64,000 bases of DNA from JAWKWA01 sp041397765 (GTDB taxonomy: Bacteria > Pseudomonadota > Alphaproteobacteria > Rhizobiales > Hyphomicrobiaceae). A model generated the notes under the pieces. It made no database searches, was not told the origin of the DNA, and worked only from the letters and a program-made list of their open reading frames with translations. The stretch lies in assembly GCA_041397765.1 (NCBI GenBank), contig JAWKWA010000020.1:1-64000 (forward strand), read 5' to 3'. This document shows positions 56,300-64,000 of this stretch, piece by piece. How positions within the stretch are numbered: the stretch's first letter is position 1; each line of letters starts with the position of its first letter. The position numbers and the translations under genes were made by a program.

Positions 56300-56325
56300 C
56301 CCATGATCGCGGCCCATGATCGCGG
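56300..56325. repeat. 13-base tandem duplication upstream of the TPM gene
   Basis: CCCATGATCGCGG occurs twice in direct succession (56300-56312 and 56313-56325). On the minus strand each copy supplies an ATG (CCGCGATCATGGG), so it matters for start-site choice of the TPM gene. Confidence 0.6.
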
Positions 56326-56352
56326 CGACGCGATCCGCCCCGTTGCGGATGG

Positions 56353-56982
56353 TCAGTTGAACTGCACCTTCGGCGCCTTCTGCTCGTCCTCGGGGATGGA
56401 GAAGGTCGCCATCTCCTTCGCCTCCGGATAGAGCAGCGACCGCCACCAGCGGCCGGGAATGGTCTTCAGCTCGGTATTGTAGACCTGCACCGCCTGGATG
56501 TAGTCGCGCCGCGCGATGGCGATACGGTTCTCGGTGCCCTCGATCTGCGACTGGAGCTGCAGGAAGTTCTGGCTCGACTTGAGGTCGGGATAGGCCTCGA
56601 CCACGGCGAGCAGCCTGGCGAGCGCGCCCGAGAGTTGCTGCTGGTTTTCCAGGAACGCCTTCATGGCCTCCGGGTTCGACACGATGTCGGCCGGAATCTG
56701 CATCTGCGTCGCCTTGGCCCGCGCCTCGACCACCTCCGTCAGCACGGTGCGCTCCTGCTGGGCATAACCCTTCACCGCATTGACGAGATTGTCGATGAGG
56801 TCGGCCCGGCGCTTGTACTGGCTGAGCACCTCGGCCCAGGCCGCCTTCGCCTGCTCCTCGAAGGTCGGGATGTTGTTGACGCCGCAGCCCGACAATGCGA
56901 GCGCCGTGACCATCACCGTCATGGCCGCAACGACCGAGCGGAGATTGAGGCGGAGGATGCCAGCACCTGCACTGCGCGACAT
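56353..56982 (-). CDS. lemA: LemA-family lipoprotein
   Basis: 209 residues from ATG 56982 (AAGGAGCAGCCG upstream). Lipoprotein signal ending LALSGC with Cys33 in the lipobox. LemA core: QAKAAWAEVLSQYKRRADLI, DNLVNAVKGYAQQERTVLTE, LARLLAVVEAYPDLKSSQNF, LQLQSQIEGTENRIAIARRD, YIQAVQVYNTELKTIPGRWW. A helical membrane-associated protein, always found with TPM genes, as here (two TPM genes follow on the same strand). Role unknown; envelope quality control is suspected. Confidence 0.95.
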   Translation of the reverse strand: MSRSAGAGILRLNLRSVVAAMTVMVTALALSGCGVNNIPTFEEQAKAAWAEVLSQYKRRADLIDNLVNAVKGYAQQERTVLTEVVEARAKATQMQIPADIVSNPEAMKAFLENQQQLSGALARLLAVVEAYPDLKSSQNFLQLQSQIEGTENRIAIARRDYIQAVQVYNTELKTIPGRWWRSLLYPEAKEMATFSIPEDEQKAPKVQFN

Positions 56983-57268
56983 CGGCTGCTCCTTGCACGA
57001 GACATGCGACCGGGCAGGGCGCCCGCTCTCCCTGGAACCGGGGTGTATTTGCAGTGGCCCCATTTCGCAAGCCCCGCTCGACAGGCCGCTGGAGTGTGCC
57101 CCACTGCCGGCGCGCTAGCCGGGCGGCCCGGCCGACTGTGACTCCATTGCAGCATCGCCGGGAAATCGGCAGGACCTCGCCGCCGATGCTCTGAGGAACA
57201 CCCTGGAACCTGAGCTAGACTATCGCGAACGGCGAATCAGGCGGCCGAGCCTTGACGGGAGATCCACC

Positions 57269-57775
57269 ATGCGTCCTGCCCTCTTTGCCTGGGCCATGCT
57301 CGTACTGGCGGCATTTCTCGTCGCCGGCACGCCAGCAAAGGCCGGCATCCTCGAGATCTTCGACGACGAGGTGACGCGCGAGCGCTATTGCGACATCGAG
57401 CCCTGCTGGGGCCACAACAGGCACCAGTGGCAGAGCTCGTGGTATCGCGACCGCTATCTGCGCTACCACACCGTCAAGGAGCCGGCTCAGTACGAATGGC
57501 GGGTGAAGCGCGTGATGGTCGCGCCGCCGCTGGTGGTCCTGAAGGAGCGTCCCGGCACCTATGACTGGATCGGCGGCCGCCACGTCCTCGTCGCGACCGA
57601 CAAGGAGACGGTGACCCTCGAGGGGCCGGAATACGAGGATCTGGAGACGCCGGTGCTCGTCCGTCCGGCAAGGTACAAGGTCTATCGCGACCGGCCTTAC
57701 CGCGCCTACTATCACCGCCGCATCGCGGTGCCCGAGTACGAATGCAGCTTCGGCGCCCGCGCCGGTCACTGCTGA
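57269..57775 (+). CDS. small secreted protein with Tyr/Trp repeat pattern
   Basis: 168 residues. Signal peptide 1-25 (MRPALFAWAMLVLAAFLVAG, cut after AKA). Mature part with repeat-like units: YHTVKEPAQYEWRVKRVMVA, KERPGTYDWIGGRHVLVATD, VLVRPARYKVYRDRPYRAYY. The unit 'P-A-x-Y-x-W/V-x-x-x-R-V-M/L-V' is the same as in the protein at 500-964. Four Cys (two near RYCDIEPCWG, one at EYECSFG, one at the end). Unknown function; probably envelope. Confidence 0.75.
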   Translation: MRPALFAWAMLVLAAFLVAGTPAKAGILEIFDDEVTRERYCDIEPCWGHNRHQWQSSWYRDRYLRYHTVKEPAQYEWRVKRVMVAPPLVVLKERPGTYDWIGGRHVLVATDKETVTLEGPEYEDLETPVLVRPARYKVYRDRPYRAYYHRRIAVPEYECSFGARAGHC

Positions 57776-58030
57776 GGCGGGCGGCGGGACGCGCCAGCTC
57801 GACTTGCAGACCCGGATCTGCACTGAAGTCGCAGGCCTGTTCCGGGGCGCCGCGATAGCGTGCTGAATGCCAATCCGGCGGCACCAAGAGCCGGAACCGG
57901 CTTGGCGACGGTCCGGGAAGCCCGAGGCGGGTCGAAATCCCCTGGACCCGTCACCCTTCTCGATATCGACAGCGCCTGCCTTGACCGCAAGCGGCCTTGC
58001 CCCCGCCCGCGCCTCTCGCCGAGGCCCGCG

Positions 58031-59870
58031 TTAATAGACGCGCGCTTTCGGCTCGATATAGCTGACCTCGTTCGACATCGTGTAGGTGTGCACCGGCCGG
58101 TAGCCGAGCCGGACCGACTGCCGCGCGTCGTCCGCCCAGGCGAGCGTGTGCTTCATCCATTCGGCGTCGTCGCGGTTGGGGAAGTCCTCCCGCGCATGCG
58201 CGCCGCGGCTCTCCTGGCGGTTGACCGCGCCCGTCACCGTGACCGCCGCCTGCGCGATCAGATTGTCGTATTCGAGCGTCTCGACGAGGTCGGAATTCCA
58301 GACCAGCGACCGGTCGGTGACGCCGATATCGGCCGTACCACCCCAGATCCGCGTGATCTCCTTGACGCCGTTCGCCAGCGTCTCGCCGGTGCGGAACACC
58401 GCGGCGTCGGCCTGCATGGTCCGCTGCATCTCGAGACGGAGCTCCGCCGTCGGTGTGCTCCCGCTCGCATTGCGGAAGCGGTCGAGCCGCGACAGCGCCA
58501 ATTCGCCCGCATCCTTGGGCAGCGCCGGCAGCGGTGCCCCCGCTTTCACGGTCTCGGCGGCCCTGAGGCCCGCCGCCCGTCCGAACACGACGAGGTCGAT
58601 CAGCGAGTTCGAGCCGAGCCGGTTGGCGCCGTGCACCGACACGCAGGCCGCCTCGCCGATCGCCATCAGCCCTGGCACCGTGCGGTCCGGATCGCCGGGA
58701 TCGCCGGCCATGACCTCGCCCCAGTAGTTGGTCGGTATGCCGCCCATATTGTAGTGGACCGTCGGCAGCACCGGGATCGGCTGTCGCGTCACGTCGACAC
58801 CGGCGAAGATCCGCGCCGACTCGGTGATGCCGGGCAGTCGCTCGTGGATGATCTTCGGATCGAGATGGTCGAGATGCAGGAAGATGTGGTCGCGGTTCTT
58901 GCCGACGCCACGCTCCCTCGCGGATCTCGACGGTCATCGAGCGCGAGACGACATCGCGCGAGGCGAGATCCTTGGCGTGCGGCGCATAGCGCTCCATGAA
59001 GCGTTCGCCATTGGCATTGGTGAGATAGCCGCCCTCGCCGCGCACACCCTCGGTGATGAGCACGCCGGCGCCATAGATGCCCGTCGGGTGGAACTGCACG
59101 AACTCCATGTCCTGGAGCGGCAGCCCGGCTCTCAGCACCATGGCATTGCCGTCGCCCGTGCAGGTATGCGCCGAGGTGCACGAGAAATAGGCCCGGCCGT
59201 AGCCGCCGGTGGCGATGATCGTGGTATGGGCGCGGAAACGGTGCAGCGTGCCGTCGTCGAGCTTCAGCGCGATGACGCCACGGCAGGCGCCCTTGTCGTC
59301 CATGATGAGGTCGATGGCGAAATACTCGACGAAGAACTCCGCCGAATAGCGCAGCGACTGGCCATAAAGGGTGTGCAGCATGGCATGGCCGGTCCGGTCG
59401 GCGGCCGCGCATGTGCGCTGGGCGGGCGGACCCTCGCCATACTGGGTCGTCATGCCGCCGAACGGGCGCTGGTAGATGCGCCCGTCGTCGGTCCGGCTGA
59501 ACGGCACACCGAAATGCTCCAGCTCGTAGACCGCCTGCGGAGCATGCCGGCACAGATATTCGATCGCGTCCTGGTCGCCGAGCCAGTCCGACCCCTTCAC
59601 GGTGTCGTACATGTGCCAGCGCCAGTCGTCGGGTCCCATATTGCCGAGGGCGGCGGCAACGCCTCCCTGGGCCGCCACCGTATGCGAGCGCGTCGGGAAC
59701 ACTTTGGTGACGCAGGCCGTTCTGAGGCCAGCCTGGCTTGCCCCGAGCGTCGCCCTGAGGCCCGCACCACCGGCGCCGATGACCACCACGTCGAAGTCGT
59801 GGTCGTGAAGCTGATAGGCCCGGCCGTTGACGGCGGGAGAGGCGGATGTCGAGGTCTTTTCGGCTGCCAT
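58031..59870 (-). pseudogene. sdhA: SdhA, succinate dehydrogenase flavoprotein, with a 1-base insertion
   Basis: Oxidises succinate to fumarate (complex II). The N-terminal two thirds are in one frame: FAD site VVVIGAGGAGLRATLGASQA, SHTVAAQGG (flavinylation histidine), QFHPTG, GEGGYLTNANGERFMERYAP. After TVEIREG the frame changes and the rest (MTRQPIPVLPTVHYNMGGIP, TNYWGEV, GEAACVSVHGANRLGSNSLI, ENDING at RLGYRPVHTYTMSNEVSYIE) reads in another. An extra base near 58909-58916 (GGAGCGTGGCGTC for an expected GGxCGTGGCGTC on the coding strand) explains it. The catalytic arginine region is intact. ATG 59870. sdhB does not follow. Confidence 0.92.
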
Positions 59871-59874
59871 GATC

Positions 59875-60246
59875 TCAAAGCCCGAGGCTGAGCCTGGCGA
59901 GCGCCCACAGGCTCGCCACGACGATGAATGCGAAGAACGCCCAGTTGAGCAGCGAGAGCAGGGTCTGGAGCCCGCCGCGGAAATAATCGATGATGATCTC
60001 GTGCATGCCGATACGCATATGCGCGGCGCCGGCGATCACCAGCAGGCCCATCAGCAGCGCGACCGGAATATGGCCGAGCGCCGTCGCGGCCGTCTGCTGG
60101 TCCTCGCCCGTCAGCACCGCCACCATGGCGACGAGCAGGATGGTCAGGGGAATGAGGATGACGGCGGTCATGCGCTGCAGGCGGAAGTGACGGGCGCCCT
60201 CGCGGCTCACCGGCCGTTGACGGCCATGCGCCTTGGTCTCGGCCAT
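59875..60246 (-). CDS. sdhD: SdhD, succinate dehydrogenase membrane anchor subunit
   Basis: 123 residues. Three membrane helices (MTAVILIPLTILLVAMVAVL; IPVALLMGLLVIAGAAHMRI; LSLLNWAFFAFIVVASLWAL) preceded by the basic SREGARHFRLQR motif. HMRIGMHEIIIDYF carries the conserved heme-side His and Asp-Tyr. With SdhC it binds heme b and ubiquinone. Starts one base after the sdhC stop and ends four bases before sdhA. Confidence 0.92.
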   Translation of the reverse strand: MAETKAHGRQRPVSREGARHFRLQRMTAVILIPLTILLVAMVAVLTGEDQQTAATALGHIPVALLMGLLVIAGAAHMRIGMHEIIIDYFRGGLQTLLSLLNWAFFAFIVVASLWALARLSLGL

Positions 60247-60247
60247 G

Positions 60248-60655
60248 TCAGAATGCTCCCTTGTACCAGTAGGCGCCGATCCAGATGGCGGCGGTCAGCA
60301 CCACCGAGAGGATCGCCGAGATCCAGCACAGCCGGTCGGCCGACTTGATGTCGAGCTGGGCGCCGGTGTCCCAGATGAGATGCCGGACGCCGCCGAGCAT
60401 ATGATTGACGAGCGCCCAGGTGAAGCCGAGAAGGACCAGCCTGCCGAGCCACGAACCGGTGATGCCACTGACATAGTTGTAATAATCCGGACCCGATGCC
60501 ACGGCGACGAGCCACCAGGCGAGCAGCAGCGACCCGAGCGTCAGCGCCATTCCGGTGATACGGTGCAGGATCGACATCACCATGTTGATCCTGCGGCGAT
60601 AGATCTGCAGATGCGGCGACAGTGGTCGCTCGATCATGCGCGAGGCATCGGCCAT
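60248..60655 (-). CDS. sdhC: SdhC, succinate dehydrogenase cytochrome b556 subunit
   Basis: 135 residues from ATG 60655. RPLSPHLQIYRRRINMVMSI and LHRITGMAL are the family signature (the Ser and Arg near the quinone site), followed by three membrane helices; TWALVNHMLGGVRHLIWDTG holds the axial heme histidine (His85). First gene of sdhC-sdhD-sdhA. Divergent from the MoeB-like gene, so the operon promoter should be in 60656-60803. Confidence 0.94.
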   Translation of the reverse strand: MADASRMIERPLSPHLQIYRRRINMVMSILHRITGMALTLGSLLLAWWLVAVASGPDYYNYVSGITGSWLGRLVLLGFTWALVNHMLGGVRHLIWDTGAQLDIKSADRLCWISAILSVVLTAAIWIGAYWYKGAF

Positions 60656-60803
60656 CGATCGGGTCCTCCGGGGACTTTCAGCCCCCCTTGCGGTCGGAAA
60701 CAGGTTTGAGCTTCTATCCCGCCGGAACGGGGTCAGCAATGGGCCGAACGGCGCATCCGACCGGCCCGCCGTCCACGCGATGGCCAGCATCCGGGAGCAC
60801 GCC

Positions 60804-61673
60804 ATGGCCGAGAAGCCCAACGTCACGATCGGTCGCGAGGAGATCGCCCGCTACAAGCGCCACCTCGTTCTGCACGATGTCGGGGGGCCTGGCCAGCAGC
60901 GCCTGAAGGCCGCCTCTGTCCTCGTCGTCGGCGCCGGTGGGCTCGGCTCGCCTGTCGTCATGTATCTGGCGGCGGCTGGCGTCGGGCGCATCGGCATCAT
61001 CGACTTCGACCGCGTCTCCCTCGACAATCTGCAGCGTCAGGTAATCCACCGCACCGAGGATGTCGGCCGCCCGAAGGTCGAAAGCGCCGCCGACGCCGTT
61101 GCCCGCATCAACCCCCATGTCGCGGTCGAGGCGATCGACGACCGCCTCGATGCCGACAATGCCCTCTCGATCGTCTCGCGCTTCGACATCGTCGCCGACG
61201 GCTCCGATAATTTCGCCACCCGCTATCTCGTCAACGACGCCTGTTTCTTCGCGAAGCGGCCCCTGGTTTTCGCCGCGCTCGGGCCGTTCGACGGCTATCT
61301 CTCCACCTTCAAGTCCTATGAGAGGGATGGCGACGGGCTGCCGCTGCCCTCCTATCGCTGCATCTTCCCCGAGGCGCCGCCGCCCGGAACGGTGCCAAAT
61401 TGCGCCGAAGTCGGCATTCTGGGCGCCATCGCCGGGGTGATCGGGACGTTGCAGGCGACCGAGGTGCTGAAGGAGCTTCTGGGGATCGGAGAGAGCCTCG
61501 CCGGGCGCCTTCTCGTCTATGACGCGCGGGCGGCGAGCTTCGACATGCTGCGGATCGGCTACGATCCCGACAATCCCCTGACCGGCCGCGATCCGACCAT
61601 TCGCGACCTCTCTGTCCATGCGCGGGGCGACACCACCTGCGCTCCGAACGGGGCTGGCCCGGGCGGCGAGTGA
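60804..61673 (+). CDS. MoeB/ThiF-family adenylyltransferase (E1-like), zinc cysteines incomplete
   Basis: 289 residues from ATG 60804 (GGGAG upstream; ATG 60780 possible). Activates a ubiquitin-like sulfur carrier (MoaD or ThiS) by adenylation of its C-terminal Gly. ATP site GAGGLGSPVVMYLAAAGVGR at 43-62, DFDRVSLDNLQRQVIH, DGSDNFATRYLVND, GTVPNCAEVGILGAIAGVIG. In E. coli MoeB a zinc ion is held by two CxxC pairs; here the first reads SYRC (one Cys lost) and no C-terminal CxxC is present, so the zinc site looks absent. No rhodanese domain. Stand-alone gene. Confidence 0.88.
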   Translation: MAEKPNVTIGREEIARYKRHLVLHDVGGPGQQRLKAASVLVVGAGGLGSPVVMYLAAAGVGRIGIIDFDRVSLDNLQRQVIHRTEDVGRPKVESAADAVARINPHVAVEAIDDRLDADNALSIVSRFDIVADGSDNFATRYLVNDACFFAKRPLVFAALGPFDGYLSTFKSYERDGDGLPLPSYRCIFPEAPPPGTVPNCAEVGILGAIAGVIGTLQATEVLKELLGIGESLAGRLLVYDARAASFDMLRIGYDPDNPLTGRDPTIRDLSVHARGDTTCAPNGAGPGGE

Positions 61674-61683
61674 TACCAGCGAG

Positions 61684-61701
61684 CGAAAGTCCTGACTTTC
61701 G
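61684..61701 (+). terminator. hairpin after the MoeB-like gene
   Basis: CGAAAGT and ACTTTCG with loop CCTG, 10 bases past the stop codon. Perfect stem of seven pairs but no T-run follows; could be a terminator or a small palindromic repeat. Confidence 0.45.
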
Positions 61702-62300
61702 GGCATGGGCCGGCTGCAGCGGCTGGCCCATTCGGGCCGGACAGGATGCGGTGTCACCGCCAGGCGCGGGCGGCTCGTCCAATGTCGACGGTATCGGCCG
61801 ATCGCCGACAGAGCTTCGCCGGCCCGCTACCAGATCATGAGAGTTATAGTATCCCCGCCAAGCGCCGCGACGACCCAGGCGAGCCAGCTTTCCGCTGGTA
61901 GCGGAACCCCGCTGGCGTCCCGAAAGCTTGCCGCCGCACTTGACGGCGTCCCACGGCGCCCCTCGCCGGCTGCCGGATTTGATTGAACCATCATTCAGTT
62001 GCATTCGCTGGTTTCAAGCACTTCCGAAGAAGCTGTTATCTTCATCTGTAGGCCGAGCGTTAATCGCGTCACGAACACTTTACAAAATCCGGCTTGCATT
62101 GTGGTCCCGAATGCTTCATATGAGTGGGCCTACGGGCGGCCTATCGGACCCGGCGGAGACAGGTATCCGCGTTCGCAGACTATTGAGAGCATCCCGCAGT
62201 TGATTACGCATCAGGCGCCCAGCGGCGGCGCAACGCTCGATAGCCAGAAGCAGCACGCGGCGAACTCAACTTCCCCGAAATCTGGATGACTGCCTTGTGC
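61702..62300. other. long intergenic region with an A+T-richer part, no gene supported
   Basis: About 600 bases between the MoeB-like gene and the cold-shock gene. The stretch 61980-62290 is visibly poorer in G+C than all around it (CATCATTCAGTTGCATTCGC; ACACTTTACAAAATCCGGCT). An open frame from TTG 61999 to 62289 exists but has no ribosome binding site and no recognisable sequence. A long leader of the cold-shock mRNA, a small RNA or a foreign remnant are possible. Confidence 0.35.
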
Positions 62301-62325
62301 GCCCCGGCCCTTAGGGAACCGGGGC
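62301..62325 (+). promoter_or_regulatory. hairpin in the leader of the cold-shock gene (terminator or leader element)
   Basis: Arms GCCCCGG (62301-62307) and CCGGGGC (62319-62325), with CCC/GGG pairing inside, followed by TTTCGTTGTTGTTG. It lies 40 bases before the cold-shock start, so it is either a terminator of something upstream or a thermo-responsive leader element. Confidence 0.45.
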
Positions 62326-62364
62326 TTTCGTTGTTGTTGATATGGGGAAGGAGCTAGGAATCCC

Positions 62365-62577
62365 ATGCGGCAGACCGGAACGGTCAAGTTCTTCAATACC
62401 ACCAAGGGCTACGGCTTTATCACGCCCGATGGCGCGTCGAAGGACGTGTTCGTCCACATCACCGCCGTCGAGCGGTCGGGCATCACCAACCTCGCCGAGG
62501 GGATGCGCGTCTCCTTCGAGACGCAGCCCGATCCGCGCGGCAAGGGCGACAAGGCTGTCAATCTCCAGCCGGCCTGA
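62365..62577 (+). CDS. cold-shock protein (CspA family)
   Basis: 70 residues. One OB-fold: TGTVKFFNTTKGYGFITPDG contains RNP1 (KGYGFI), KDVFVHITAVE contains RNP2, then ITNLAEGMRVSFET. Binds single-stranded RNA/DNA and prevents mRNA structure. GGGGAAGGAGC precedes the ATG. The leader has a hairpin at 62301-62325 and a strong hairpin follows the gene. Confidence 0.96.
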   Translation: MRQTGTVKFFNTTKGYGFITPDGASKDVFVHITAVERSGITNLAEGMRVSFETQPDPRGKGDKAVNLQPA

Positions 62578-62631
62578 CCTTCGGCGCGGCGACGGCAGAT
62601 GCTGATCGCCACCGAATGATGCGTAGGAACG

Positions 62632-62687
62632 AGAACCCGAGGAGACCCGCCCCCGTCGACCAACCGGGGCGGGGCTTCTCGGGTTCT
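62632..62687 (+). terminator. long hairpin downstream of the cold-shock gene
   Basis: Outer arms AGAACCCGAG (62632-62641) and CTCGGGTTCT (62678-62687), inner arms CCCGCCCC (62646-62653) and GGGGCGGG (62666-62673). Very stable. No T-run follows, so it may be a terminator, an RNA-stabilising 3' structure or a REP-like element. Confidence 0.6.
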
Positions 62688-62815
62688 GACGTCGAGACAC
62701 CCGGGACGGTGGGGATCGCGGCGCCGACCTTCCGGCTCGCGGGCCTGCCGCGCGGCACTATCGACGCTCGTGGCCGGGCCTCGCCATTGCGGCCGGCACG
62801 GCATTCTGCGGCTCT

Positions 62816-62844
62816 GGTCACCGGGCACGGTTGGCCCGGTGACC
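62816..62844. repeat. perfect 11-base inverted repeat upstream of folC
   Basis: GGTCACCGGGC (62816-62826) and GCCCGGTGACC (62834-62844) with a seven-base loop, about 190 bases before folC. Could be a transcription-factor site or an RNA hairpin. The stretch from 62688 to 63037 has no supported gene. Confidence 0.5.
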
Positions 62845-63037
62845 GCAATCCCGGCGCCGGCCGGGCCGGAAAGCGGCGCCCGTCCGCCAACCGCCACCAC
62901 CCGGACCATGCGGGCGAGCATCGCCCCGCGAACATGGCCGCATCGAGTATGCCCGCATGCGGCAGAGCTTCGGGCGCGGGCCGCCATCCTGATCGAGAGG
63001 GCATCGGCGCCGCCCCACCCGACCCAGCGGACACCAC

Positions 63038-64000
63038 ATGAACGAGACCGCGCCGCTGATCGCGGCCCTGCGCCAGCTCCATAGCCGCCAGATCGATCTG
63101 TCGCTCGATCGGCTTCCCCGTCTTCTGGCCGCCCTCGGTCACCCCGAGCAGCATCTCCCCCCGACGATCCATGTCGCCGGCACCAACGGCAAGGGCTCGG
63201 TCGTCGCCCTGCTGAAGGCGATGCTCGAGGCCGGCGGCACGCGCGTCGCCGCCTATACCTCTCCCCCGCTGCTCGACCTCGGCGATGCCATCACCGTGCC
63301 CGTGGTCTCACCCCAGCCGAGCCCGGCCGCGAGTGCTCCCGTGTCCGCGACCGAGCTCGCCGCCTGCCTCCGCCAGGTGCTCGAGGCCAATGCCGGCGCA
63401 CCGCTCACCTCCTTCGAGGGCGAGACGGCGGCCGCCTTCCTCGCCATCTCCCGCTCGGGGGCCGAGGCCGCGATCATCGAGGCGGGCATGGGCGGCCTCG
63501 ACGACGCCACCAATCTCATCGCTCCGCCCGCCGCCGCGATCATCACGCCGATCGGTCTCGACCATCTCGAGTTCCTGGGCCCGACACTCGCCGACATCGC
63601 CCGGCACAAGGCCGGCATCATCAAGGATGGCGTGCCGGTCTTCTCCGCCCGTCAGGACGAGGAGGCGGAAGCCACCATCGAGACGGCGGCCCGCATCCGC
63701 CGTGCACCGCTGGCCCGTGCCGGCCGCGATTTCGACGCCTTCGAGCAGCACGGCCGCATGGTCTATCTGGAGCATGCCGAGGATGTCGGCGGCCGTCTCC
63801 TCGACCTGCCGCTGCCGGCCCTGCGCGGCCGTCATCAGATCGACAATGCCGCCCTCGCCATCGCCGCGCTCTCGGCGCTCGGTCCGCGCGCACCCGACGA
63901 GAAGGCGATCGCGGCGGGCCTCCAATCCGTGGCGCTGCCCGCCCGGCTCGACCGGCTTGGTCCGCGCGGCCTCGCCCGCGCCCTGCGTGCCGGCTCGGAG
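63038..64000 (+). CDS. folC: FolC, folylpolyglutamate/dihydrofolate synthase, 3' end outside window
   Basis: First 321 residues, no frameshift. Opens with LRQLHSRQIDLSLDRLPRLL, then the P-loop IHVAGTNGKGSVVALLKAML, TSPPLLD, EAAIIEAGMGGLDDATNLIA (Mg site), ITPIGLDHLEFLGPTLADIA and HKAGIIKDGVPVFSARQDE. Adds glutamate to dihydropteroate or folates in one-carbon metabolism. The usual Hyphomicrobiales neighbour accD is not upstream; the cold-shock gene is. Confidence 0.96.
   Translation, partial: MNETAPLIAALRQLHSRQIDLSLDRLPRLLAALGHPEQHLPPTIHVAGTNGKGSVVALLKAMLEAGGTRVAAYTSPPLLDLGDAITVPVVSPQPSPAASAPVSATELAACLRQVLEANAGAPLTSFEGETAAAFLAISRSGAEAAIIEAGMGGLDDATNLIAPPAAAIITPIGLDHLEFLGPTLADIARHKAGIIKDGVPVFSARQDEEAEATIETAARIRRAPLARAGRDFDAFEQHGRMVYLEHAEDVGGRLLDLPLPALRGRHQIDNAALAIAALSALGPRAPDEKAIAAGLQSVALPARLDRLGPRGLARALRAGSE

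Noticed and set aside
61999..62289. 96-residue open frame from TTG
   Set aside because: No ribosome binding site, no recognisable motif and atypical composition; kept only as a note on the region.
62616..63041. 141-residue frame ending with ATGA overlap on folC
   Set aside because: Runs through the terminator hairpin and the inverted repeat, and its Arg/Pro/Gly-rich composition is that of a shadow frame.

Overview
The window is a high-G+C chromosomal segment of an alphaproteobacterium, most likely a member of Hyphomicrobiales (Rhizobiales). The pointers are the hslV-GNAT-GNAT-hslU cluster, hisB-DUF2628-hisH, the order rsmB-like / heparinase-like / purH, a large NAD-specific glutamate dehydrogenase, a DUF2865 protein, an IalB-family protein, an SDHAF4 homologue and an sdhC-sdhD-sdhA block. 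Genus and family cannot be assigned by eye. Most of the window is housekeeping sequence; no tRNA, rRNA, CRISPR array, insertion sequence or prophage was recognised.

Layout. 1-7 kb: 3' end of mnmE, a small secreted protein, the minus-strand hslV-GNAT-GNAT-hslU-HAD operon, then hisB, DUF2628 and hisH. 7-13.5 kb: a flippase and, convergent to it, a two-gene module of a winged-helix-like protein and a 1136-residue protein with two ATPase domains (AAA/ORC-like plus HerA-like). This is the best candidate for an undescribed system. 14-25 kb: CAP-domain lipoprotein, beta-hydroxyacid dehydrogenase, PsiE, argG, TerC, two paralogous J-domain proteins, typA. 25-34 kb: DUF2865, SDR, YkvA, quinone oxidoreductase, TrmH-type methyltransferase, IalB-like, thioredoxin-like, rlmN and a MaoC/HTD2-like hydratase. 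34-43 kb: extensin-like protein, TadG-like pilus protein, SDHAF4, htpX, RsmB-family methyltransferase, heparinase-like protein, purH. 43-54 kb: UMF1-type transporter, NAD-GDH, desaturase and a 976-residue protein with a long acidic linker and TPRs. 54-64 kb: a DMSP-lyase-like cupin of foreign base composition, lemA plus two TPM-domain genes, a second small secreted protein, sdhC-sdhD-sdhA without sdhB, a MoeB/ThiF-like E1, a cold-shock gene and the 5' part of folC.

Five recognisable genes (DUF2628, hisH, argG, rlmN, sdhA) carry 1-2 base indels while the protein sequence on both sides remains well conserved. Four of them are normally essential or near-essential, so base-calling or assembly errors are more likely than real decay. 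They are listed as frameshifted genes.

Working links: SDHAF4 (36.6 kb) should assist flavinylation of the SdhA encoded at 58-60 kb. HslU and HslV form one protease. LemA and the two TPM proteins form one envelope-associated cluster. Several gene pairs are translationally coupled through ATGA or GTGA overlaps (hslV/GNAT/GNAT/hslU, DUF2628/hisH, CAP/dehydrogenase, rlmN/hydratase, htpX/rsmB-like).
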